43,050 bases of DNA from Psychrobacter sp. Its GTDB lineage: Bacteria; Pseudomonadota; Gammaproteobacteria; Pseudomonadales; Moraxellaceae. The position numbers and the translations under genes were made by a program. The notes under the pieces were generated by a model. It saw only the letters and a program-made list of their open reading frames with translations. It did not search any database and had not been told where the DNA came from. The stretch lies in NCBI GenBank assembly GCA_029267175.1, contig JARIDJ010000087.1:1-43050 (forward strand), written 5' to 3'. Below, in pieces: positions 26,136-33,724 of this stretch. Numbering within the stretch: the first letter of the stretch is position 1; each line of letters begins with the position of its first letter.

Positions 26136-27104
26136 TTAGCGCTTAGAACCGCGAGATTTTGATGGACGCTTACCATTTGTAGTAGGTCTGCTTTTGCCTC
26201 CAGACTTCTTACCATCAGCAAAAGGACGTCTGCTTTTACCTTTAGAGTTTGCTGGTTTGCTAGTACCGTCTTTGGAGTGCTTAGCCTTTGCTTTCGCTGC
26301 ATCCGTCGATTTTGTAGCATGGCCCGGGCGAGAGCCTTTTCTTGATTTATTATTAGATTTTTTTGCAGGCGAGCTGTCTTTTGAAGAAGAGTCCTCAATA
26401 GATTTTAGCAAAACTGATAACTCTTTTTGAGTCAAATCGCGCCAGTCGCCAACAGCAAGGCCTTTAAGATTGACATTCATAATCCGAGTACGCTCAAGCT
26501 TTACCACTTCATAGCCGAAGTGCTCACACATACGCCGAATTTGACGGTTTAAACCTTGTACTAAGGTGATGGTAAAGACAGTAGGCGCGACCTTAGTCAC
26601 TGGGCATTTTTTGGTCATTTTGCCCAAAATAGGTACGCCGCCGGCTAGACCTTCAATAAAACTATCGGTGATCGGTTTATTTACCGTTACCAAATACTCT
26701 TTTTCATGGTTATTGCCAGCACGTAATACTTTATTAACCAGATCGCCATTATTGGTCAAAAAAATCAGACCTTGAGAGTCTTTATCTAAACGGCCAATCG
26801 GAAAAATGCGTAAGCTGTGTCTAACAAAATCGACGATGTTATTTTTCTCTGCAGCTTCAGTAGTACTGACGATACCTACTGGCTTATTGAGGGCAATAAA
26901 AACAAAATCATCGGGCTCACGCGGCTCAATAAGCTGACCATTAACTTTTACGGTATCTCCAGCAACCACTTGCTCGCCGACTGTCGCACGTTTGCCATTG
27001 ACGTAGACATTACCTTGTTCAATAAAGCGATCGGCGTCTCGCCTAGAGCAAATGCCGCTTTCGCTGATGTATTTATTTAGACGAGTTGAGGAGGCGTTAA
27101 ACAT
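26136..27104 (-). CDS. rluF: 23S rRNA pseudouridine synthase RluF
   Basis: RluF of E. coli modifies U2604 of 23S rRNA (and can act on U2605). The protein has an N-terminal S4 RNA-binding domain ([19 protein letters not shown]) and a RsuA-type catalytic domain with the catalytic Asp at D107 in [33 protein letters not shown] is the other signature. The preference for RluF over RluB/RluE rests on overall similarity. The internal ATG at 27104 gives 322 residues, against 290 in E. coli; the extra length is a Lys/Ser/Gly-rich basic tail of about 80 residues. An ATG 15 codons upstream is an alternative start without family similarity. Confidence 0.9.
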   Translation of the reverse strand: MFNASSTRLNKYISESGICSRRDADRFIEQGNVYVNGKRATVGEQVVAGDTVKVNGQLIEPREPDDFVFIALNKPVGIVSTTEAAEKNNIVDFVRHSLRIFPIGRLDKDSQGLIFLTNNGDLVNKVLRAGNNHEKEYLVTVNKPITDSFIEGLAGGVPILGKMTKKCPVTKVAPTVFTITLVQGLNRQIRRMCEHFGYEVVKLERTRIMNVNLKGLAVGDWRDLTQKELSVLLKSIEDSSSKDSSPAKKSNNKSRKGSRPGHATKSTDAAKAKAKHSKDGTSKPANSKGKSRRPFADGKKSGGKSRPTTNGKRPSKSRGSKR

Positions 27105-27314
27105 AAAGCACCGTTTATTAAAAAAAGTACAAAGTAAAGGGGTTATCAATAGTAAAGTAGCTGATATTATATAGGAAATTCAACGCTTGTTTTGATGGAG
27201 ATGGTAAAAGCTAGCAATTCATTGTTGAGCAAAATATAATTTTCTCCACGCTATTTTTTATTGAGTTAATATCAATAGCACTTAATAACTCCATAAGAAG
27301 ACGGTTATACCCTC

Positions 27315-28238
27315 ATGATGCAACAGATTTTAGATGATATTGCCGCGCAAATGGCTATCGAGACTGAGCGCGGAAAAGTGGCGGATTATATTCCGCAGCT
27401 CGCTTACGTCGATCCTAGTCAGTTCGGTATCGCGGTCGCCACTCCTGATGGGCAAGTCTATGCCGCAGGAGACGCCAGTACGCTATTTTCAATACAAAGC
27501 ATCTCTAAAGTGTTCACTCTAACTATTGGCCTTAATAAATTGGGCAGCGAGCTTTGGACACACGTAGGCCGTGAGCCATCAGGCGATCCGTTTAATTCTA
27601 TTACTATACTTGAGTATGAAGCGGGGCGGCCGCGTAATCCCCTGATTAATGCTGGAGCGATTGCGGTAGTCGATGCGATTATGATGGGGCGTCAGCCAAA
27701 AAACGTAATGACTGAGATTCTGCAATTTGTACGCTCTGTATCAGACGATGATTCGATTGGTTTTGATCACAAAGTTGCAGCGTCTGAGATGCAGCATAGA
27801 GATCGAAACGCGGCGCTAGCCCACTTTATGAAATCCTTTGGCAACCTAGAGCATGAAGTAGATGAGATATTAGATATCTACTTTCATCAGTGTTCAGTAG
27901 CGATGAGCTGTGAGCAGTTGGCTCGCGCGGGTCTGTTTTTGGTCTCTAACGGTATCAATCAAGCCACTGGGGTAAAGGTCATCAAACCGCAGCAGTCGCG
28001 TCGTATCAACTCTTTGATGATGATGTGCGGTCACTATGATGGCTCTGGTGAGTTTGCTTATCGGGTTGGCCTGCCTGGTAAAAGCGGGGTGGGCGGCGGT
28101 ATTTTGACCATAGCGCCAGGCAAAGGCTCAATTGCAGTTTGGTCACCAGGGCTCAACCCAGTAGGAAACTCAAAGCTAGGAACGAAAGCTTTGCAGTTAC
28201 TAGTAGAAAAAACAGGCTGGTCCGTTTTTGCCAATTAA
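27315..28238 (+). CDS. glsA: Glutaminase
   Basis: This serine-dependent (beta-lactamase-fold) glutaminase hydrolyses glutamine to glutamate and ammonia. The catalytic SxxK motif is S62-I-S-K65 in [12 protein letters not shown]. Family blocks include [24 protein letters not shown], a conserved [13 protein letters not shown], and [12 protein letters not shown] near the C-terminus. The length of 307 residues matches E. coli YneH/GlsB (308). Two adjacent Met codons open the frame. It is a single gene in opposite direction to its neighbours. In E. coli, glutaminases contribute to acid resistance; nothing here proves that role. Confidence 0.95.
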   Translation: MMQQILDDIAAQMAIETERGKVADYIPQLAYVDPSQFGIAVATPDGQVYAAGDASTLFSIQSISKVFTLTIGLNKLGSELWTHVGREPSGDPFNSITILEYEAGRPRNPLINAGAIAVVDAIMMGRQPKNVMTEILQFVRSVSDDDSIGFDHKVAASEMQHRDRNAALAHFMKSFGNLEHEVDEILDIYFHQCSVAMSCEQLARAGLFLVSNGINQATGVKVIKPQQSRRINSLMMMCGHYDGSGEFAYRVGLPGKSGVGGGILTIAPGKGSIAVWSPGLNPVGNSKLGTKALQLLVEKTGWSVFAN

Positions 28239-28340
28239 AACCTCAGCCAATAAAAAACCCACTACCAAACGCCTATTCTAGAAGCTCAGCAGTGGATCAA
28301 TAGCTACGTAAACTAGCTTAATTTAGATAAGCTAGAACAA

Positions 28341-29048
28341 TTACTCTTGGTCTAACTTATCAATCATACCCTGATACTTCTGTTTTTTAGCAGCGATCTC
28401 TTTGCGCTTCTCTTCCGCTGTAGCGACTAGATTTTTTGCGACTTCTAGGCTCTTGTCAAACGCTGCTAATTCCATATCTACCGCATCGATAAGGCGGCTT
28501 AGCATCATAGCAGTAGCCTTTTCAGATACCTCTTGAGTCATGCCACTAGCGTCAGACTTAAAGTCGTCTTTTAGCTTTGATGCCCACTGATAGATACCTG
28601 CCATAGTGATGCCAGATTTGTCCTCTTGCTCAGTGTTGTCCTTTTTACTAGCTTTATCTTTTTTATCAGACTTAGTTTGTTTATCTGATTTTTTATTATC
28701 TGACTTTTCTTTGTCTGATTCGTCTGATTCGTCTGATTTATCTTTTTTATTATCTTCATCTGACTTGGCTTTTTTAGCCGACTTCTGCTCTTGATCAGTG
28801 TCTTTATTACTGCTAGATTGGCCTTGGTGCTTCTCTTTAGCGGCCTTATCCTCGTCTGATTTGCTCTGCTGATCTGAGCTCTCTTTAGTAGAGCTGTCGT
28901 TTGTCGCTTCTTCATAATCGTGCTTGTCGTTATACTCTTCAAAGTCGCCGTCTTCAAATACTACGGTATCGTCCTTGACGACTTCTACGCCAGTTACGGC
29001 TTTATTATCAGAAGATTTATTTTCATTTTTTGTATTATTGTTTGACAT
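28341..29048 (-). CDS. Low-complexity Lys/Ser/Asp-rich protein with helical C-terminal domain
   Basis: Of 235 residues, about the first 145 are hydrophilic low-complexity sequence dominated by Lys, Ser, Asp and Glu, with repeated SDE/KSD units (for example KSDESDESDKEKSDNKKSDK). The last 90 residues look like a folded helical domain: a short apolar region (GITMAGIYQWASKLKDDF), then MMLSRLIDAVDMELAAFDKSL and a charged coiled coil to the end. No signal peptide or membrane segment is present. The arrangement of a disordered tail on a helical bundle resembles phasin-like or nucleoid-associated proteins, but I do not recognise a family. An AAGGAAAA site precedes the ATG. It may be prone to length variation through the repeats. 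Confidence 0.6.
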   Translation of the reverse strand: MSNNNTKNENKSSDNKAVTGVEVVKDDTVVFEDGDFEEYNDKHDYEEATNDSSTKESSDQQSKSDEDKAAKEKHQGQSSSNKDTDQEQKSAKKAKSDEDNKKDKSDESDESDKEKSDNKKSDKQTKSDKKDKASKKDNTEQEDKSGITMAGIYQWASKLKDDFKSDASGMTQEVSEKATAMMLSRLIDAVDMELAAFDKSLEVAKNLVATAEEKRKEIAAKKQKYQGMIDKLDQE

Positions 29049-29357
29049 AATTTATTTTCCTTGACTAAGTTGTAACTATTTCATTGGTAAATAATAAATA
29101 GTTTTAATAGTAAATATTTATAATGACTATATTAAGCTGAATTACACTTAAACAAGATACTAAACTAAGACTATTCCTCAATCAATATGTGGATATAAAT
29201 CTACTGTCGAACCTCTACAGAAAAAAACATGATAGGGTGCAAATGCTTAAACGGTAACAATTGCGTTGCATATTGCCGTTTAGTCTATGGTGTTGATAGA
29301 TGATCTAAAGTCATATTGTTAGCCTATTGCTACCCTAAAGGACTATTACTCCAAAAA
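29049..29357. other. Intergenic region with an inverted repeat
   Basis: TAAACGG (29248-29254) and CCGTTTA (29276-29282) are exact reverse complements, and inside them CAAT (29258-29261) pairs with ATTG (29272-29275). There is no T-run on either strand at the stem end. It lies between the stop of the macro-domain gene and the start of the low-complexity gene, both minus-strand, and could be a regulator site or processing hairpin. Nothing else is seen. Confidence 0.4.
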
Positions 29358-29981
29358 CTAAATGGCCACACTTTTGGGCAAGTGGATATCAACGCGCAGT
29401 TTAGGCAGCGATTGTAAATGACTGCTAATTAACGGTAAGACCACTGATTGCCAATCTAAAGGCATAAGGTTAGGGGTATTGACTAGAGCAGTCACTTGCT
29501 TATCATTAGTCAAATTAGCTTTATTATCTACACTATTAGCTGAAGGAGCAGATAAAGTAGCCGGGTTTTCAAAGAGTAGCGGACGGGCTAACAAAGCAAC
29601 TTTGCGCACACCTTGATAGCGAATCAAAGGCAGTAGTTGCTGCTGTAAATCAGCAAGAGCAGCATTTAGCCAGCGGCTACGAGTGGGGTGATAAGGATGA
29701 TTAGATACTACTAAATTAGCAATGTAGTCGGGCTGATTACCGTTATGAGACGCGCTAAGACCTGCTTGCTCGCGTTGGCGCTTGTGTAACAGACAGCTGC
29801 CGGCCATTAGGCTGCCGTCACGACAGGCTCGATGATAACGCTGGTAGTTATCAGCATAAAGGCTCTTGCAGCGCATCAATACTGGATCTAAAAGCATACC
29901 CGCGCTATTGACTGGCAAAATAAGCACTTGCGCGTTACTGTTCAAAATAGGCGTATGGGTTTGCTGAATAGTAGCCATCAT
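29358..29981 (-). CDS. Divergent DarG-like macro-domain protein
   Basis: Macro domains bind ADP-ribose; the DarG subfamily removes ADP-ribose from DNA to counter the DarT toxin. The order of blocks here follows that subfamily: a strand ending in PVNSAG (residues 23-28, for VNxVG), then NYQRYHRACRDGSLMAG (for the FKAYKxACxxGEL region), a W/R-LNAALADLQQQLLPLI helix (for the IEAGLxDL helix), the strand VRKVALLA, and LDWQSVVLPLI (for GLDW). Both ligand loops are altered: GVMGKG is replaced by GMLLDP, and PPLGCGxGG is replaced by about 40 polar residues. The ATG at 29981 (207 residues) is preferred over a TTG six codons earlier. No DarT-like toxin is adjacent. Inactive or altered function is likely. 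Confidence 0.6.
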   Translation of the reverse strand: MMATIQQTHTPILNSNAQVLILPVNSAGMLLDPVLMRCKSLYADNYQRYHRACRDGSLMAGSCLLHKRQREQAGLSASHNGNQPDYIANLVVSNHPYHPTRSRWLNAALADLQQQLLPLIRYQGVRKVALLARPLLFENPATLSAPSANSVDNKANLTNDKQVTALVNTPNLMPLDWQSVVLPLISSHLQSLPKLRVDIHLPKSVAI

Positions 29982-30114
29982 GAGTTTCCATTGCTGCAAG
30001 ACTTAGGCGCTAAAAAGTATTATAGTGATTTAGACTCTGCAATTATAATCTCAGATCTACCACTTATAGCTACTACATCGCTTGTGGTTCAATAAAACAT
30101 AGATTGCTTTAGCA

Positions 30115-30702
30115 TTATTGAGCCGCTTGCTTGGCTTCTAGTTCGGCAATTTGCTGCTCAAGCAAGTCGATTTGTTCCGCTTTCATCTGAGTCAAGCTCT
30201 TAGTCATCGCTAGCTGTTCTACTACCCTGTCTTCTTGTTCTTTTAAGCGTTGACGCTCATCTTCTAAGCGGTCAATCTCCTCTTTAGCTAAGCTATTAGT
30301 CTCAGGTAATGGAGCGTTAAGAATAGTTTTAGGACTAGGTGTTTTGAGCGCTTGCGTAGTATCGACTGGAGCTACCGTGCTAGCTTTATCAGCGTCCTCA
30401 GTCTCATGACTGTTAACAGTACTATTATTAACAGCACTATTATTAATAGCACTATTATCAATGGCACTGTCAGCATCAGTTTCTAAAGACCTTGTCTCAG
30501 ACGTAGTTACTTGATCTGCTAACACTGGCGATTGAGTGACAGGCGTGACAATGGTGTCGGAGGAGGGCTGCGATGAAATAAGATAACCAAGGATAAAAAT
30601 AGGTAACACTAATACAAGCACCAGCCATTTTCGGTAAGGTGATTGATTAGCGTTATGTTTTTTAAGACTTTTTTTACGGTTATTTGCGTTCAAAGAGGTC
30701 AT
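30115..30702 (-). CDS. Membrane-anchored coiled-coil protein
   Basis: The 195-residue protein begins with a basic stretch (NNRKKSLKKH), followed by a single hydrophobic helix (WLVLVLVLPIFILGYLI) that probably anchors it in the inner membrane with the rest in the periplasm. A Ser/Thr/Asn-rich linker contains a five-residue repeat (NSAIN, NSAVN, NSTVN). The last 60 residues form a charged coiled coil (RLEDERQRLKEQEDRV...). I do not recognise a family. The ATG at 30702 is chosen over a TTG nine codons upstream; neither has a clear binding site. It lies behind a terminator, so it is probably transcribed separately from prlC-yheV. Confidence 0.6.
   Translation of the reverse strand: MTSLNANNRKKSLKKHNANQSPYRKWLVLVLVLPIFILGYLISSQPSSDTIVTPVTQSPVLADQVTTSETRSLETDADSAIDNSAINNSAVNNSTVNSHETEDADKASTVAPVDTTQALKTPSPKTILNAPLPETNSLAKEEIDRLEDERQRLKEQEDRVVEQLAMTKSLTQMKAEQIDLLEQQIAELEAKQAAQ
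30413..30472. repeat. Four imperfect 15-bp tandem repeats
   Basis: The units TTAACAGTACTATTA, TTAACAGCACTATTA, TTAATAGCACTATTA and TCAATGGCACTGTCA lie head to tail. They keep the reading frame and encode the N-S-A/T-V/I-N repeat in the linker of the coiled-coil protein. Confidence 0.75.
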
Positions 30703-30756
30703 ACGAGTGCCAGTGGTTGCTAAATGCAAAGTAGCTATACTATAGCAAACTACCCC

Positions 30757-30782
30757 TAAAAAGCCTATCGATTGATAGGCTT
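30757..30782 (-). terminator. Terminator after yheV
   Basis: Read on the minus strand, AAGCCTATC and GATAGGCTT form a perfect 9-bp stem with a 4-base loop, followed by a run of T. Outer bases (CCCTAA / TTAGGG) can extend the stem with a 2-base bulge. It closes the prlC-yheV unit. Confidence 0.75.
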
Positions 30783-30817
30783 AGGGTAATAAGAGATAAC
30801 CCTAATGACAGAAGACT

Positions 30818-31075
30818 CTAAGGCTTAAACTTGACAGTACCACTAGTGCCTGTAGTCATAATATCGCGAGCTAGCTGATCTTCAAGGTTGTTTTTGGCAC
30901 TAATCTCATCAGCATCAGGACGGCGCTCACTATGATCGCACTGAATACATTCGATATATTCATCCGCTTCTGGCGTAAATATATTGACTTGTACTACCGC
31001 GTCTAATGCCTGACATTTAGGACAGCGCACTCCGGCTAAGAATCGACGTTTGGAACGCTCAGATTGGTAACGCAT
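30818..31075 (-). CDS. yheV: YheV family putative metal-binding protein
   Basis: The 85-residue protein carries two CxxC pairs: CPKC near residue 18 and CIQC near 43, an arrangement expected to bind zinc. The region RFLAGVRCPKCQALD and the HSERRPD block are typical of the DUF2387/YheV family. Its function is not established. The ATG overlaps the stop codon of prlC (TAATG), which indicates translational coupling. The prlC-yheV pair also occurs in Pseudomonas. A terminator follows about 35 bases downstream. Confidence 0.85.
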   Translation of the reverse strand: MRYQSERSKRRFLAGVRCPKCQALDAVVQVNIFTPEADEYIECIQCDHSERRPDADEISAKNNLEDQLARDIMTTGTSGTVKFKP

Positions 31076-33288
31076 TAGCTAGCCTCGTTTTTTATCTGGG
31101 TATTAGCGGCCTGTGGATTGTTTAAATTCTCAAAGCCACTATGACGAAGTAGGGCGTCAATACTGGCGCTACGACCACGGAAGTTCTCAAAATTAATCTT
31201 GGCAGGCAAACTACCGCCTACAGATAGTATGGTATCGCGAAACGCCTTACCGGTAACAGGATTAAACAGTCCTTCTTCTTCAAATTTACTAAAGGCATCG
31301 GCGGATAACAACTCAGCCCATTTGTATGAATAATAACCAGCGGCATAACCTCCAGCGAAGATATGACTAAAGCCGTTGGCAAAGCGGTTATAGTCGGGCG
31401 TGTCCATAATAGCGACATCCTTACGAACCGCATTTAGAGTAGCCAAAATACCTTGATAATCAGGAGCTGGCGTCTGCGCATGGATCAGCAAATCGAATAG
31501 GGCAAACTCAACTTGGCGTAAGGTCTGCATACCGCTTTGGAAGTTTTTTGCGGCAAGTAAAGCGTTAAGTTTGTCTTGCGGCAAAGGCTCGCCGGTTTCG
31601 ACATGACTACTGATAAGCGCGATACCCTCGCTATCCCACGCCCAGTTTTCCATAAACTGGCTAGGTAATTCAACAGCATCCCACTCAACGCCGTTAACCC
31701 CCGCCACATCACCAACGCTTACTTGCGTTAACAGATGATGCAGACCATGACCAAACTCATGGAATAAGGTCAGTACTTCATCATGAGTGAGTAGGCTGGG
31801 CTTGCCTGCGAGCGCTGGGGTAAAGTTACCAACCATAAAGCATACTGGCAGCTGTTTATAGTTTAATTTTTCATGACTATAGCGAGCTTGAAAGCCGCTC
31901 ATCCACGCGCCGCCACGTTTGCCACTGCGAGCAAATAAATCAAAATAAAAGCCGCCAATCAAGCTGTCATCGCTATCAAATAAGTGATAGAAATGCACAT
32001 CATTGTGCCAAAGCGTGACAGTGTTTTCGTTAGCCTCAGCGCTCTGATTCTGCGCTACTACTTTTATGCCATAAAGGCGCTCAACAATAGCAAATAAGCC
32101 ATCAACGACCTTAGGCAAAGGGAAATAAGGGCGTATCTCTTCTTGCGACAGACTAAACTTGCTTTGCTTAACCTTTTCAGCGATATAAGCGCTATCCCAA
32201 GGCTGTAAATCAGTTATACCATAGTCGTTAGCGCACTCTTGTAACTGCGCTAAATCTTGCTTGGCTGCAGGAGTCGCCTGTACCGCTAAATTACGCAAAA
32301 AAGCTTCGACCTCAGCCACGCTGTCGGCCATTTTGGTAGAGAGGGACACCTCAGCATAATTATTAAAGCCTAACAGCTGCGCTTTTTGTTGGCGTAGTTT
32401 TAGAATCTGGCTCATGATATCGGCATTGTTCAGTGACTCACCTTTCGCATTGGTATGACTATCAAATTCTGAGGCACGAGTCACGTAAGCCTTATAAACA
32501 GTCTCACGCAGCTTGCGATCATCCGCGTGAGTCATGACAGCCAGATAAACTGGAATATTGAGCGTTGCCACGTAGTAAGGTGTCGGTAGCGCCTCAACCT
32601 CAGTCTGCGTAAGCGTGTCTTGCTCTAATGCGCGAGCTTTATACTGCTCGCCGGCATCCGCTAATAAGCCAAGACCACTTTGGGTTAAACCTGCTAATTG
32701 CTCTTCTTTAAGAGGCAGCGCATAAGCTTGAGTGGCATCCAAAATATTATCAGAAAAAGTCGCCGATAGCGTCGAGAGCTTACTTTGAATAGTAGCAAAC
32801 TGCTGTTGTTTTTCTTCAGATAAAGCCACTCCTGAGAGCTCAAAGCGCTGTAGCGACAGCTCAATTGCGCGTGCTCGTGCAGGCTCCAGCTTAGTAAAAA
32901 AGCTTTGATCATTAACGATAGCTTGATAGCGATTGAACAGCGGCTGGTGCTGACCGACACGGGTGCCATAAGCTGAGAGCATAGGCAGCAGCTCATGATG
33001 GACGTGACGAATCTCATCATTACTCATGACACTATTAAGGTGCGAGAGCACACCCCAACTACGATCGAGTGCCAAATTAAGATGATCAAAAGCCATAATA
33101 TCCGCTAAAGCTTGAGTGGCATCCAAATCATTGGTTTTAGAGTCCGGCGTAGCAGAGCTATCAGCAGCGCTCAGTTGATCCAAAAACAGATTAGCTTGTT
33201 CGATAGCCGCTGTCACTTCTGCTTGCAAGCTCTCAGGCACTGCGGCAGCAAAATCAACGAGGCGTAAATGTTCGGCAAGAGCAGTCAT
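31075..33288 (-). CDS. prlC: Oligopeptidase A
   Basis: Oligopeptidase A is a cytoplasmic M3-family zinc peptidase that degrades short peptides, including cleaved signal peptides. The zinc-binding HExxH is in LFHEFGHGLHHLL, and the third ligand Glu lies about 25 residues downstream (VEWDAVELPSQFMENW). The C-terminal region has FSHIFAGGYAAGYYSYKWAE and FRGRSASIDALLRHSGF, typical of this enzyme. With the ATG at 33288 the protein has 737 residues (E. coli 680), the extra lying mostly near the N-terminus and in loops; a TTG four codons upstream is the alternative. yheV overlaps its end. It is transcribed away from the Balon gene. Confidence 0.95.
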   Translation of the reverse strand: MTALAEHLRLVDFAAAVPESLQAEVTAAIEQANLFLDQLSAADSSATPDSKTNDLDATQALADIMAFDHLNLALDRSWGVLSHLNSVMSNDEIRHVHHELLPMLSAYGTRVGQHQPLFNRYQAIVNDQSFFTKLEPARARAIELSLQRFELSGVALSEEKQQQFATIQSKLSTLSATFSDNILDATQAYALPLKEEQLAGLTQSGLGLLADAGEQYKARALEQDTLTQTEVEALPTPYYVATLNIPVYLAVMTHADDRKLRETVYKAYVTRASEFDSHTNAKGESLNNADIMSQILKLRQQKAQLLGFNNYAEVSLSTKMADSVAEVEAFLRNLAVQATPAAKQDLAQLQECANDYGITDLQPWDSAYIAEKVKQSKFSLSQEEIRPYFPLPKVVDGLFAIVERLYGIKVVAQNQSAEANENTVTLWHNDVHFYHLFDSDDSLIGGFYFDLFARSGKRGGAWMSGFQARYSHEKLNYKQLPVCFMVGNFTPALAGKPSLLTHDEVLTLFHEFGHGLHHLLTQVSVGDVAGVNGVEWDAVELPSQFMENWAWDSEGIALISSHVETGEPLPQDKLNALLAAKNFQSGMQTLRQVEFALFDLLIHAQTPAPDYQGILATLNAVRKDVAIMDTPDYNRFANGFSHIFAGGYAAGYYSYKWAELLSADAFSKFEEEGLFNPVTGKAFRDTILSVGGSLPAKINFENFRGRSASIDALLRHSGFENLNNPQAANTQIKNEAS

Positions 33289-33724
33289 AATAATATCCAA
33301 TATTTAGTATAAAAAACTGTATAAAAACTTGTTATAAAAATCGTTGCCTAAAAGATGGGTATGTTCTGCTCAGATTACAAGCTATGAGCCAGCAAACCTA
33401 AGTTTGCTAACCAAAACAACGTCATCTTAGCAGTAATGCTTACAAAGCCTTATCATTTGCTTGCAAAGCAACCATATAGCTTATAGAGTGGAATTGTTAG
33501 CATCATAGTTGTCCCATCAATCACTCTATACCAATAATTGGGATAGTAGACCACTTCTAAATAGAGCTAATTAAAAATAGCTATTAAATTAAAAGAAGAT
33601 GAGGCTAATGTCTTTAACCAGATAGAAGTAAAATTTTTGGAGTAAAAAGGATTAATCTTTTATCTTTATTTAGGCAATACTCACGATTAGAAGTCTAATG
33701 ATAATAAAATAAGGAGCATAATTT
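33289..33724. promoter_or_regulatory. Structured divergent intergenic region upstream of the Balon gene
   Basis: These 436 bases between prlC and the Balon gene contain three inverted repeats. TATAGAGTG (33482-33490) and CACTCTATA (33522-33530) are exact reverse complements, and ATTG/CAAT can extend the stem past a 2-base bulge. CCAA-TAA-TTGG (33531-33541) follows immediately. ATTAGA-AG-TCTAAT (33686-33699) lies just upstream of the AAGGAG (33711-33716) ribosome binding site. I could not identify a convincing -35/-10 pair. No ORF is supported. Confidence 0.5.

Noticed and set aside
25769-27104. Toxin-antitoxin pair formed by the ribbon-helix-helix gene and its neighbour
   Set aside because: The neighbour is rluF on the opposite strand; no toxin-sized gene follows the small gene.
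28571-28957. 128-residue Lys/Thr/Ile-rich frame inside the low-complexity gene
   Set aside because: It is the shifted reading of the repetitive KSD region; it lacks a ribosome binding site and folded content.
29358-30702. DarTG-like toxin-antitoxin system
   Set aside because: The macro-domain protein resembles DarG, but neither neighbour has a DarT/ADP-ribosyltransferase motif and the ligand loops are lost.
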